From positions 1 through 9,996 of the forward strand of contig JACDBR010000018.1 of the NCBI GenBank assembly GCA_013694825.1: a stretch of DNA of 9,996 bases, in the 5' to 3' direction. Numbering within the stretch: the stretch's first letter is position 1; the number at the start of each line of letters is the position of its first letter. The position numbers and the translations under genes are program-made. This stretch comes from Solirubrobacterales bacterium. GTDB taxonomy: Bacteria; Actinomycetota; Thermoleophilia; Solirubrobacterales; 70-9. Of the stretch, positions 1-7,085 are shown in pieces. The notes beneath the pieces are model-generated. The model made no database searches and had not been told where the DNA came from. It saw nothing but the letters and a program-made list of their open reading frames with translations.

Positions 1-153
1 GTGATCAAGCCCTGGGAGTGCAAGGTCTTCGGCACCGCGTGCACGCCCGAGCACGCGATCGGCACCTGCATGGTCTCCCCCGAGGGGGCCTGCGCCGCCT
101 ACTACAGCTACGGGCGCTTCTCGCGCGAGTCCGAGAGCGAGGCAGTCGCTTGA
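1..153 (+). CDS. hypD: HypD, C-terminal end (5' truncated by window)
   Basis: Frame 1 is open from the window edge to the TGA at 151-153 and gives 50 residues, so only the tail of the protein is present. It contains the cysteine-rich pattern of HypD C-termini: [17 protein letters not shown] followed by [17 protein letters not shown], with cysteines at visible residues 7, 14, 23 and 30. In the family this region contributes the Fe-S cluster ligands. HypD works with HypC as the scaffold on which the Fe(CN)2CO group of the [NiFe] active site is assembled in the cytoplasm. The GTG at position 1 is only the window edge and should not be read as a start. The stop overlaps the hypE start by 3 nt (TTGA), which suggests translational coupling. 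The call rests on the conserved tail and on the adjoining hypE. Confidence 0.93.
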   Translation: MIKPWECKVFGTACTPEHAIGTCMVSPEGACAAYYSYGRFSRESESEAVA

Positions 154-1241
154 GCGAGACCGCGGTCACCGGGCGCGAGGAGCGGGTCCGCGGGATCATC
201 GAGACGGCGCGCGCCAAGCGCCCGCGCTTCAAGGAGCCGCGGGTGACGATGTCCCACGGCGCCGGCGGCAAGGCGACGCAGACGCTGATCGAGGGCGTCT
301 TCGTCCCAGCCTTCGGCAGCGGCGCGCTCGAGGAGCTCGCCGACGCCGGCAACTTCACCATCGACGAGCTCGGGCTGGCGATGACCACCGATACCTTCGT
401 AGTCCGGCCGATCCGCTTCCCGGGCGGCTCGATCGGTGAGCTCGCCGTCAACGGGACCGTCAACGACCTCGCCGCCGGCGGCGCGAGGCCGGTGGCGATC
501 ACCGTTGCGCTCGTGCTCGAGGAGGGACTCGAAGCCGACGACCTGAGGGCCGAGGTCGAGGCGATAGCCGAGGCGGCCAAGGTGGCCGAGGTCCAGATCG
601 TCGCCGGGGACACCAAGGTGGTCGAGCGGGGCCACGCGGACTCGCTCTATGTATGCACGACCGGCGTCGGCCGGCTCGATCACCGTTCCCGGCTCTCTCC
701 CGCCTCGCTGCGTGCCGGCGACCGCGTGCTCGTCTCGGGCCCGGTCGGCGAGCACGGCACGGCGATCATGCTGGCCCGCGGCGACCTCGGCCTCGATGCC
801 GAGACCGAGTCCGACACGCGCCCACTCTGGGACGTCGCCGACGCGCTGATGGAAGCGGCGGGCGAGGAGCTGCGCTGCATGCGTGACGCAACCCGCGGCG
901 GCGTCGCCACCGTGCTCAACGAGCTGGCCCGCGCGTCGAAGGCATCCGTGCTCGTCGCCGAAGACCGGGTGCCGGTCTCGCCGACCGTCGCCGCCGCCGG
1001 CGAGCTGCTCGGAATCGATCCCATGTACGTAGCCAATGAGGGCGTGATGGTCGCCTGTGTCGCCCCCGGCTCGGCCGATGCCGCCCTCGAGGCGCTGCGC
1101 GCCGTGCCAGGCTGCGAGGCCGCCGCCGACATCGGCGAGGTCGGGGCCGAGCCTCCCGGAATGGTCCTGATCGACACGGCGTTCGGCGGCCGGCGGGTGA
1201 TGGACCTGCTGGCCGGAGACCCGCTGCCGAGGATCTGCTGA
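150..1241 (+). CDS. hypE: HypE, hydrogenase maturation carbamoyl dehydratase
   Basis: HypE dehydrates the thiocarbamate on its C-terminal cysteine to a thiocyanate, the source of the CN- ligands of the active-site iron. The protein ends in PLPRIC, and this C-terminal Cys (residue 363) is the diagnostic acceptor. Other HypE/PurM-like signatures are [10 protein letters not shown] (34-43), [18 protein letters not shown] (79-96), [14 protein letters not shown] (101-114), [10 protein letters not shown] (152-161), [15 protein letters not shown] (244-258) and ANEGVMV (295-301), covering the N- and C-terminal AIRS-like domains. I chose the TTG at 150 because it overlaps the hypD stop as TTGA and has a GCGAGG-like site upstream; it gives 363 residues. 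That is about 30 residues longer at the N-terminus than E. coli HypE, so the GTG at 243 or ATG at 249 are alternatives. The stop at 1239-1241 shares one base with the hypA ATG. Confidence 0.96.
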   Translation: MSETAVTGREERVRGIIETARAKRPRFKEPRVTMSHGAGGKATQTLIEGVFVPAFGSGALEELADAGNFTIDELGLAMTTDTFVVRPIRFPGGSIGELAVNGTVNDLAAGGARPVAITVALVLEEGLEADDLRAEVEAIAEAAKVAEVQIVAGDTKVVERGHADSLYVCTTGVGRLDHRSRLSPASLRAGDRVLVSGPVGEHGTAIMLARGDLGLDAETESDTRPLWDVADALMEAAGEELRCMRDATRGGVATVLNELARASKASVLVAEDRVPVSPTVAAAGELLGIDPMYVANEGVMVACVAPGSADAALEALRAVPGCEAAADIGEVGAEPPGMVLIDTAFGGRRVMDLLAGDPLPRIC

Positions 1242-1603
1242 TGCACGAGCTCTCGATAGCCCAGTCGGTGGTCGAGGTCGCGACCCGACACGCCGCGGGC
1301 AGGCCGGTGCGGGTCGTCGAGCTGCGGGTCGGACACTTGCGTCAGGTGGTGCCGGCCTCGCTCGAGTTCGCCTGGGAGCTGTTGACGGAGGGCTCGCCCC
1401 TGGACGGGGCGAGGCTTGAGATCGAGGTCGTGCCCGCGAGGGTGGCGTGCCGCGATTGCGAGGCCGAGAGCGTGATCGATGGCTTCCCGCTTGCATGCGG
1501 GCGCTGCGGAGCCCTCGACGTGGAGGTGGTAGCCGGCGAGGAGCTGCTGGTGAGTGAGCTGGAGCTGGAAGAAGAGTTGGCGATGATCGGAGACGAGCGA
1601 TGA
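1241..1603 (+). CDS. hypA: HypA, nickel insertion protein
   Basis: HypA is the zinc-containing nickel chaperone that works with HypB to load nickel into the large-subunit precursor. The 120-residue product has the family's usual length. It begins [10 protein letters not shown], with His2 and the adjacent Glu3 forming the known N-terminal nickel site. It has two CxxC pairs, Cys70/Cys73 (CRDC) and Cys86/Cys89 (CGRC), that form the structural zinc site. The start is well fixed because nickel binding needs Met1-His2, and because the ATG overlaps the hypE stop (TGATG). The end overlaps hhyS by 4 nt (ATGA), so maturation and structural genes are translationally linked. The C-terminal tail after residue 104 is acidic. 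Nothing looks broken. Confidence 0.97.
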   Translation: MHELSIAQSVVEVATRHAAGRPVRVVELRVGHLRQVVPASLEFAWELLTEGSPLDGARLEIEVVPARVACRDCEAESVIDGFPLACGRCGALDVEVVAGEELLVSELELEEELAMIGDER

Positions 1604-2646
1604 GTGCAGAAGCCGCGGGCGTCGAGGAAGTTCACATCCTCTGGACATCGGAGGGATTGAGCTGCGACGGCGACACCATCTCGATAACCGCCGCGTCGCA
1701 GCCGAGCATCGAGGAAGTCCTGCTGGGAGCGATCCCCGGGCTGCCCAAGGTGCATCTCCACAACAAGGTGCTCTCGCCGACCCTGGGCGGCGAGGAGTTC
1801 ATGAAGCCGTTCCGTCAGGCGGCGAACGACGAGCTCGACGCCCCCTTCGTGCTGGTCGTCGAGGGCTCGATCCCGAACGAGAAGATCAACGGCGACGGCT
1901 ACTGGACCTCGATGGGCAACGACCTCGTCACCGGCGAGCCGCTGACAGTCAACTGGTGGATCGATCAGCTCGCGCACAAGGCCTTCGCGGTCGTCGCGAT
2001 CGGCACCTGCGCCGCCTACGGCGGGATCCACGCGATGGCCGGCAATCCGACCGGCGCGATGGGCCTGGCCGACTACCTCGGCTGGGACTTCCGCTCGGCT
2101 GCGGGTCTACCGATCATCAACGTCCCCGGGTGCCCGGTCCAGCCGGACAACTTCATGGAGACGCTGACCTGGCTGCTCTACCAGGCGGCCGGACTGGCGC
2201 CGACGATCCCGCTCGACGATGCGCTGCGGCCGCAGTGGATCTTCGGCAAGACGGTCCACGAGGGCTGCGACCGGGCCGGCTACTACGAGCAGGGCGACTT
2301 CGCCAAGGACTACAACTCGCCCAAGTGCCAGGTCAAGATCGGCTGCTGGGGGCCGGTCGTCAACTGCAACGTTCCCAAGCGGGGATGGATGGGCGGCATC
2401 GGGGGATGCCCGAACGTCGGCGGGATCTGCATCGGCTGCACGATGCCCGGCTTCCCCGACAAGTTCATGCCGTTCATGGACGCGCCTCCTGGCGGCACGC
2501 TTTCATCGGCGTTTTCGGGGACCTACGGGCCGATGATCCGCAAGCTCCGCGGGATCACCAACCAGACCGTCAACAAGGAACCGAAGTGGCGGCACAACCG
2601 AGACAAGATCACGACCGGCTACGAGCCGCGGGCGCTGCAGCGGTAA
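1600..2646 (+). CDS. hhyS: Group 1h [NiFe] hydrogenase small subunit
   Basis: This is the electron-transfer subunit of the high-affinity hydrogenase, 348 residues, with no Tat signal peptide, so it is expected on the cytoplasmic side. The proximal cluster ligands map to Cys22 (SEGLSCDGD), Asp25, Cys137 (IGTCAAYGG) and Cys178 (NVPGCPVQP). Asp25 sits where most [NiFe] hydrogenases have the second Cys of CxxC. This matches the 3Cys/1Asp cluster described for the actinobacterial-type enzyme of Ralstonia eutropha. Distal ligands are His220, Cys223, Cys243 and Cys249; medial ligands are Cys256, Cys277 and Cys280. Cys270 is an extra cysteine in the longer loop GGIGGCPNVGGICIGC. The protein starts within the hypA stop (ATGA) and ends 36 nt before hhyL. 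The Asp motif, loop and lack of signal peptide support group 1h over classical membrane-bound group 1 enzymes. Confidence 0.95.
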   Translation: MSAEAAGVEEVHILWTSEGLSCDGDTISITAASQPSIEEVLLGAIPGLPKVHLHNKVLSPTLGGEEFMKPFRQAANDELDAPFVLVVEGSIPNEKINGDGYWTSMGNDLVTGEPLTVNWWIDQLAHKAFAVVAIGTCAAYGGIHAMAGNPTGAMGLADYLGWDFRSAAGLPIINVPGCPVQPDNFMETLTWLLYQAAGLAPTIPLDDALRPQWIFGKTVHEGCDRAGYYEQGDFAKDYNSPKCQVKIGCWGPVVNCNVPKRGWMGGIGGCPNVGGICIGCTMPGFPDKFMPFMDAPPGGTLSSAFSGTYGPMIRKLRGITNQTVNKEPKWRHNRDKITTGYEPRALQR

Positions 2647-2668
2647 GCGCCCGGAGCCTGACGAAAGC

Positions 2669-2674
2669 AGGAGG
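2669..2674 (+). promoter_or_regulatory. Strong Shine-Dalgarno site for hhyL
   Basis: A perfect AGGAGG lies 8 nt before the hhyL ATG, in the 36-nt gap after hhyS. Several neighbouring genes rely on overlapping stop/start codons, so this site probably gives the large subunit independent, strong initiation. It also fixes the hhyL start. Confidence 0.85.
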
Positions 2675-2682
2675 AGAGCGAA

Positions 2683-4482
2683 ATGGCCGTTCGAGAGAAG
2701 ATCGACAAGGAGTCCGGAAACATCGTCGACATGTCCTGGGACCCGATCACCAGGATCGTCGGCAACCTCGGCATCTACACGAAGCTGGACTTCAAGCAGA
2801 AGGAGGTCGTCAGCTGCAAGTCGACCTCCTCGCTGTTCCGGGGCTACAGCGTGTTCATGAGGGGCAAGGACCCGCGTGACTCGCACTTCATCACCAGCCG
2901 GATCTGCGGGATCTGCGGCGATAACCACGCCGTCTGCTCGCAGTACGCGCAGAACATGGCCTACGGGGTCAAGACGCCGCCGCTCGGCGAATGGATCGTC
3001 AACCTCGGCGAGGCCGCCGAGTACATGTTCGACCACACGATCTTCCAGGACAACCTGGTCTTCGTGGACTACTGCGAGCAGATGGTCAGGGACACGAACC
3101 CGGGCGTGATGGAGCAGGCCGAGAAGGCCGTCGCCCCGCATGGCGACATCCATGGCTACCGGACGATCGCCGATATCATGCGCTCGTTCAACCCGTTCGT
3201 CGGCGAGACCTACCGCGAGGCGCTGATCGTCTCCCGGGTCACGCGGGAGATGATCTGCCTGATGGAGGGGCGCCACGTGCACCCCTCGACGATCTACCCG
3301 GGCGGGGTCGGCACGGTCGCCACGCCGACGCTGTTCACCGACTACCTGACGCGGCTGATGCGCTGCATGGACTTCTTCAAGAAGTCGGTGGCCATGAACG
3401 ACGACGTGTTCGACTTCTTCTACGAGGCGATGCCCGGTTACGAGGAGGTCGGGCGGCGGCGGGTGATGCTCGGCTGCTGGGGTGCGTTCAACAACCCCGA
3501 GCACGTCGACTACGACTACCGCAACATGGAGAGCTGGGGCAACGAGATGTTCGTCACCCCGGGGATCGTCATCGACGGCGAGCTGGTAACGACGAATCTG
3601 GTCGACATCAACGTCAACCTGCGGATCCTGCTCGGCAGCTCGTACTACGACGACTGGGCCGGCGAGGAGAAGTTCGTCGACAAGGACCCGCTCGGGAACC
3701 CGATCGACCACCGCCACCCCTGGAACCAGACCACCCTGCCGAAGCCGCAGAAGCGCGATCTCGAGGGTGGCAACTACTCCTGGGTGATGAGCCCGCGCTG
3801 GCTCGACCAGCGCACCGGCGACCACCTGGCGCTCGACACCGGCGGCGGCCCGCTGGCCCGGCTGTGGGCCACGGCGCTGGCGAACAAGGTCAAGACCCCG
3901 TTCGTCCAGGCCACGGGCGAGAGCGTCAAGATCCAGCTCCCGGCCTCGCCGGACATGCCGGCGGCCGATCTCGAGTGGACGATCCCCAAGTGGTCGAACG
4001 CGATCGAGCGCAACCGCGCCCGCGCCTATTTCACCGCCTACGCGGCGGCGATGGCGCTGCACTTCGTCGACCAGGGGCTGAATGAGGTTCGCTCGGGCAA
4101 CACGAAGGTCTTCGAGGGCTTCGAGGTCCCCGACGAGGCGATCGGCTGCGGCTTCCACGAGGCGGTGCGCGGCGTGCTCTCTCACCACCTGGTGATCCGC
4201 GACAAGAAGATCGCCAACTACCACCCGTATCCGCCGACGCCGTGGAACGGCAGCCCGACCGACTCCTACGGGACGCTCGGGCCCTACGAGGACGCGGTCG
4301 GGGGGCAGCCGATCTTCGAGGAGAACGGCCCCGACGAGTTCCGCGGCATCGACATCATGCGAGCGGTGCGGAGCTTCGACCCGTGCCTGCCGTGCGGCGT
4401 GCACATGTACCTCGGAGGCGGCAAGACGCTCAAGCGCCAGCATTCGCCGATGCTGGGCGCCCAGGGCACGCCCGGCGGCTGA
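2683..4482 (+). CDS. hhyL: Group 1h [NiFe] hydrogenase large (catalytic) subunit
   Basis: HhyL holds the NiFe(CN)2CO centre that splits H2; in this class it oxidises H2 at atmospheric levels. The 599-residue product has the L1 motif TSRICGICGDNHAVCS, with nickel ligands Cys75 and Cys78, then His82 and Cys85. The L2 motif DPCLPCGVH (566-574) supplies ligands Cys568 and Cys571. After His574 there are 25 residues beginning MYLGGGKTLKRQHSP. By family knowledge this tail is the peptide removed by the maturation endopeptidase after nickel insertion, and a candidate enzyme is encoded at 8199-9026. There is no signal peptide or membrane segment. Start choice rests on the AGGAGG site and on the conserved early region DPITRIVGNLG (20-30). 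The next gene begins 6 nt after the stop. Confidence 0.96.
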   Translation: MAVREKIDKESGNIVDMSWDPITRIVGNLGIYTKLDFKQKEVVSCKSTSSLFRGYSVFMRGKDPRDSHFITSRICGICGDNHAVCSQYAQNMAYGVKTPPLGEWIVNLGEAAEYMFDHTIFQDNLVFVDYCEQMVRDTNPGVMEQAEKAVAPHGDIHGYRTIADIMRSFNPFVGETYREALIVSRVTREMICLMEGRHVHPSTIYPGGVGTVATPTLFTDYLTRLMRCMDFFKKSVAMNDDVFDFFYEAMPGYEEVGRRRVMLGCWGAFNNPEHVDYDYRNMESWGNEMFVTPGIVIDGELVTTNLVDINVNLRILLGSSYYDDWAGEEKFVDKDPLGNPIDHRHPWNQTTLPKPQKRDLEGGNYSWVMSPRWLDQRTGDHLALDTGGGPLARLWATALANKVKTPFVQATGESVKIQLPASPDMPAADLEWTIPKWSNAIERNRARAYFTAYAAAMALHFVDQGLNEVRSGNTKVFEGFEVPDEAIGCGFHEAVRGVLSHHLVIRDKKIANYHPYPPTPWNGSPTDSYGTLGPYEDAVGGQPIFEENGPDEFRGIDIMRAVRSFDPCLPCGVHMYLGGGKTLKRQHSPMLGAQGTPGG

Positions 4483-4488
4483 GCGGCG

Positions 4489-5394
4489 ATGCACGACGAG
4501 GCGGCCCGGGAGGCGGTCGGACGCGTCGAGGCGCTGCTCGAGCAGGTCGAGCAGCTCCCCGACCGCGTCGGCCGTGAGACCGCGGCGGAGCTGACCGCGG
4601 CGCTCGTCGAGCTCTATGGCGAGGGCTTGACGCGGATCATGGACGCCCTCGTGGTCAACGGCGAGACCAGCGAGGTCCGCCGCGCGCTCGGCTCGGACGA
4701 GCTCGTCTCGCACCTGCTGCTGCTTCACGACCTGCACCCGATCCCGGTTGAGGAGAGGGTGCGCGACGCGCTGGGGGAGGTGCGCCCGTATCTCGAGTCG
4801 CACGGCGGCGACGTCGAGCTGCTTGCGGTCGAGGCTGGCGTCGTCAAGCTGCGGCTGCAGGGAAGCTGCAGCGGCTGCCCCTCGTCGACGATGACGTTGA
4901 AGCTGGCGATCGAGGATGCGATCGCCAAGCTGGCGCCCGAGATCGAGAGCGTCGAGGCGGAGGGCGTCGTCGCAGAGCCGGCGGCGCCGGCTCTGATCCA
5001 GCTCGAGGTCAACAAGAGCACGGCCGCGAGCAATCCCGTCGCCGCGGCGAGCGGCCCCGCGGCCGAGAGCTGGGAGATGGCCGGGTCGCTGACCGAGCTG
5101 GCCGGCGGCGGCACCGTCGTCAGACCGGTCCGGGGTGAAGAGCTCCTCTTCGTTCGCGTCGAGGACGACCGCTACGCCTACCGCCCCGCGTGCCCTGGCT
5201 GCGGCGCCTCGCTCGAGAGCGCGACGCTGCGCGGCGCCGAGCTCTCCTGCTCGGGCTGCGGTCACCGCTACGACGTCCGGCGTGCGGGGCGCTGCCTCGA
5301 TGCGCCCGAGCTCTACCTCGCGCCGCTGCCGCTGCTGCTCGACGACTCGGGCCTGGTGAAGGTCGCGCTCGGATCCGCGGGCGCGCCGGCATGA
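4489..5394 (+). CDS. NifU-domain protein with Rieske-like C-terminal domain (HhyE-like)
   Basis: The 301-residue protein has three parts. Residues 1-83 form a helical N-terminal segment including ELYGEGLTRIMDAL. Residues 86-155 are a NifU C-terminal-type domain with ESHGGDVELL and QGSCSGCPSST, whose Cys127 and Cys130 are the usual Fe-S scaffold pair. After an Ala-rich linker (160-195), residues 197-300 resemble a Rieske ferredoxin domain. A Rieske site would be CxH...CxxH, but here the sites read CPGCGASL (Cys235, Cys238) and CSGCGHRYD (Cys254, Cys257), so both His ligands are replaced and four cysteines remain. NifU/Rieske-type proteins are known neighbours of group 1h hydrogenases and have been proposed as electron relays. 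Cluster assembly is the other possibility. It starts 6 nt after hhyL without a clear Shine-Dalgarno site and ends overlapping the next gene (ATGA). Confidence 0.85.
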   Translation: MHDEAAREAVGRVEALLEQVEQLPDRVGRETAAELTAALVELYGEGLTRIMDALVVNGETSEVRRALGSDELVSHLLLLHDLHPIPVEERVRDALGEVRPYLESHGGDVELLAVEAGVVKLRLQGSCSGCPSSTMTLKLAIEDAIAKLAPEIESVEAEGVVAEPAAPALIQLEVNKSTAASNPVAAASGPAAESWEMAGSLTELAGGGTVVRPVRGEELLFVRVEDDRYAYRPACPGCGASLESATLRGAELSCSGCGHRYDVRRAGRCLDAPELYLAPLPLLLDDSGLVKVALGSAGAPA

Positions 5395-6089
5395 GTGCGT
5401 CCGCGAGCCCACTCGCGGCCTCACGGCTGCGAGGCGTCGCCCGGCGAGCCAGGGAGGAGGCAGTCGCCGAGCTCGAGCAATGTGAGCTTTGCGGCGAGCC
5501 GATCGGCGCCGAGCACGCGCACCTGCTCGACCTGCGGACCCACCAGCCGATGTGCGCCTGCCAGGGCTGCCGGATCCTCTTCGATCGCCCGGCGGCCGGC
5601 GGCGGCCACTACCGGCTGATCGGCGATCGACGCCTCTTGCTCGCCGACTTCGCGCTCGACGACGTCACGTGGGCCGACCTGCGAATCCCCGTCGAGATGG
5701 CGTTCCTCCTCAAGGTCGCAGCCGAGCCCGAGCAGGAGGGCGGAGAGGCGGAGCTCCCCGGCGAGGCCGCCGACGGCAGCCACGTCCAGGCCTTCTATCC
5801 GAGTCCGATGGGCCCAACCGAATCGCTGCTCGAGCTCGGCGCGTGGAGCGAGCTCGAGCGCCTCAACCCAGTCCTGCGCGAGATGGAGCCCGAGGTCGAG
5901 GCGCTGCTCGTCAACCGCGCCCGCGGCGCCCGCCAGCATTTCATCGTCCCGATCACCGACGCCTACTCGCTCGTCGCGCTGATCCGCACGCGCTGGCGCG
6001 GCCTCAGCGGCGGCGAGGAAGTATGGGCCGAGATCGACAGCTTCTTCGAGCGGCTGGAGAGCGGCTCGAAGACGTACGCCAAGAGCTAG
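5391..6089 (+). CDS. DUF5947-type cysteine-rich hydrogenase-cluster protein
   Basis: The 232-residue product starts at an ATG overlapping the previous stop (ATGA); the open frame extends further upstream, but only inside the preceding gene. I recognise it as the DUF5947 type found in actinobacterial hydrogenase operons; the family name is from memory. The N-terminal third carries a likely metal site: CELCGEPI (Cys31, Cys34), His42 and His44, then MCACQGCRILF (Cys55, Cys57, Cys60). This could bind zinc or an Fe-S cluster. The rest has no membrane segment and includes conserved-looking stretches at 132-141 (VQAFYPSPMG) and 183-200 (HFIVPITDAYSLVALIRT). Function is unknown. Position directly after the NifU/Rieske-like gene suggests a part in maturation or electron transfer, by context only. 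Confidence 0.78.
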   Translation: MSASASPLAASRLRGVARRAREEAVAELEQCELCGEPIGAEHAHLLDLRTHQPMCACQGCRILFDRPAAGGGHYRLIGDRRLLLADFALDDVTWADLRIPVEMAFLLKVAAEPEQEGGEAELPGEAADGSHVQAFYPSPMGPTESLLELGAWSELERLNPVLREMEPEVEALLVNRARGARQHFIVPITDAYSLVALIRTRWRGLSGGEEVWAEIDSFFERLESGSKTYAKS

Positions 6090-6103
6090 CCAAGGGAGCC
6101 GAG

Positions 6104-6313
6104 ATGGCAGAGATCAAGACCGGGCCGAGCGACGCTGAGCCCGACACCGGATCGCACGTGAAGGGGATCGCCGAGGGCAACGCCCCCGGCAACTATGAGA
6201 AGCAGAACGGCCATAAGCGCGACGGGCGGGTCACCTCGGAGCGCTCCACCGGCGTCAACTCCTCGGCGGCAAACCCGATCGACCCGAGCATGCCCAACCT
6301 GCCGCCGGCCTGA
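6104..6313 (+). CDS. Conserved small hydrophilic protein, function unknown
   Basis: This 69-residue protein starts at an ATG preceded 5 nt upstream by AAGGGAG (6092-6098), 14 nt after the preceding stop. The frame is open further upstream but overlaps the DUF5947-type gene, so the short form is preferred. Composition is rich in Gly, Asn, Pro and charged residues, with no Cys, no membrane segment and little expected secondary structure. Motif-like stretches are GSHVKGIAEGNAPGNYEKQ (17-35) and NPIDPSMPNLPPA at the C-terminus. I believe similar small proteins occur in other actinobacterial high-affinity hydrogenase operons, but I could not search for them. No function can be assigned. A disordered assembly factor or small structural partner would fit its size and place in the operon. 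Confidence 0.72.
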   Translation: MAEIKTGPSDAEPDTGSHVKGIAEGNAPGNYEKQNGHKRDGRVTSERSTGVNSSAANPIDPSMPNLPPA

Positions 6314-6377
6314 CGGTGGGGATGGCGCCCAAGGCGAGATCGCGGCAGGACGCGCTGCTCGGGCGAGCCGCCTAGGC

Positions 6378-7085
6378 ATGGAGGCGGCCCTGCCCGGATC
6401 CGTCGGGCTCGACGCTGCCCCGCAGCTCGAGTTCTCGATCGAGGAGGCCGGGGTGCTCGAGCCCTCGGCAGTGCCGACGTTGCGCTTTGCGCTGCGCATC
6501 ACCGCCCCGGAGGCGGCATCGATCCGCTCGCTGGCGCTCAACACACAGATCCGAATCGCCGCCACGCGGCGCCGCTACGACAACCTCTCCGAGCAGCGCC
6601 TGTTCGAGCTCTTCGGGGCTCCCGAGCAGTGGTCGCGAAGCCTGCGAAGCCTGCATTGGACCAACGTGCCGCTGCAGGTGGGCCCGTTCACGGGCACGAC
6701 ACTCGTCGATCTGCCCGTGCCCTGCACCTACGACCTTGACGTCACGGCGGCGCGGTACTTCCACGCCCTGACCGACGGCGAGGTGCCGCTTGAGTTCCTG
6801 TTCTCGGGCTCGCTGTTTTACGCGACCGAGAACGGGCTGCGGGTCGCGCCGCTGGCCTGGGACCGCGAGGCCGAGGTGCGGATGCCCGTCGCCGTCTGGC
6901 GCGCGGCGATGGATCGCCATTTTCCCGACAGCGCCTGGCTTCGGATCAGCCGCAAGAGCTTCGACGCACTGCACGCCTATAAGGCGCGAAACGCGATGAT
7001 GAGCTGGGAGGAGGCGGTCGAGTCGCTTCTCCGCGCCGCCGGCGAGGCCGAGCCAGGCGCCGGCGAGGAGACGCCCGAGCGATGA
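6378..7085 (+). CDS. DUF6084-type hydrogenase-cluster protein
   Basis: The 235-residue product, starting at ATG 6378, matches my memory of the DUF6084 type seen in actinobacterial hydrogenase operons, usually about 220 residues. Visible features are a beta-rich N-terminal region with PTLRFALRITAPEA (33-46), LNTQIRIAATRRRYDNLSEQ (54-73), an aromatic stretch LHWTNVPLQVGPFTG (92-106) and DLPVPCTYDLDVTAARYFHA (111-130). Near the end is HFPDSAWLRISRKSFDALHAY (181-201). There is one cysteine (Cys116) and no signal or membrane segment. The start was chosen because the frame has no other initiation codon between the previous stop at 6313 and 6378; the Shine-Dalgarno site is weak. The stop overlaps the next ATG by 4 nt. 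Function is unknown; operon membership suggests an accessory role. Confidence 0.75.
   Translation: MEAALPGSVGLDAAPQLEFSIEEAGVLEPSAVPTLRFALRITAPEAASIRSLALNTQIRIAATRRRYDNLSEQRLFELFGAPEQWSRSLRSLHWTNVPLQVGPFTGTTLVDLPVPCTYDLDVTAARYFHALTDGEVPLEFLFSGSLFYATENGLRVAPLAWDREAEVRMPVAVWRAAMDRHFPDSAWLRISRKSFDALHAYKARNAMMSWEEAVESLLRAAGEAEPGAGEETPER

Noticed and set aside
108..1648. Long minus-strand open frames opposite hypE and hypA
   Set aside because: They run antisense to genes with complete family motifs and show no recognisable domains or ribosome sites.
5190..5390. N-terminal extension of the DUF5947-type protein to the ATG at 5190
   Set aside because: The extra residues lie inside the Rieske-like coding region, are Arg/Ala-rich as expected of an out-of-frame reading, and the ATG at 5391 has the ATGA overlap typical of this operon.
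2503..5424. 973-codon open frame on the minus strand opposite hhyL and the NifU-like gene
   Set aside because: It mirrors strongly conserved + strand genes in GC-rich DNA. The translation is low-complexity and rich in Arg, Val, Asp and Leu, with no family motif. It is a shadow ORF.
6195..6377. N-terminal extension of the DUF6084-type protein to the ATG at 6195
   Set aside because: It would overlap most of the 69-residue gene in another frame, and the added sequence is low-complexity.
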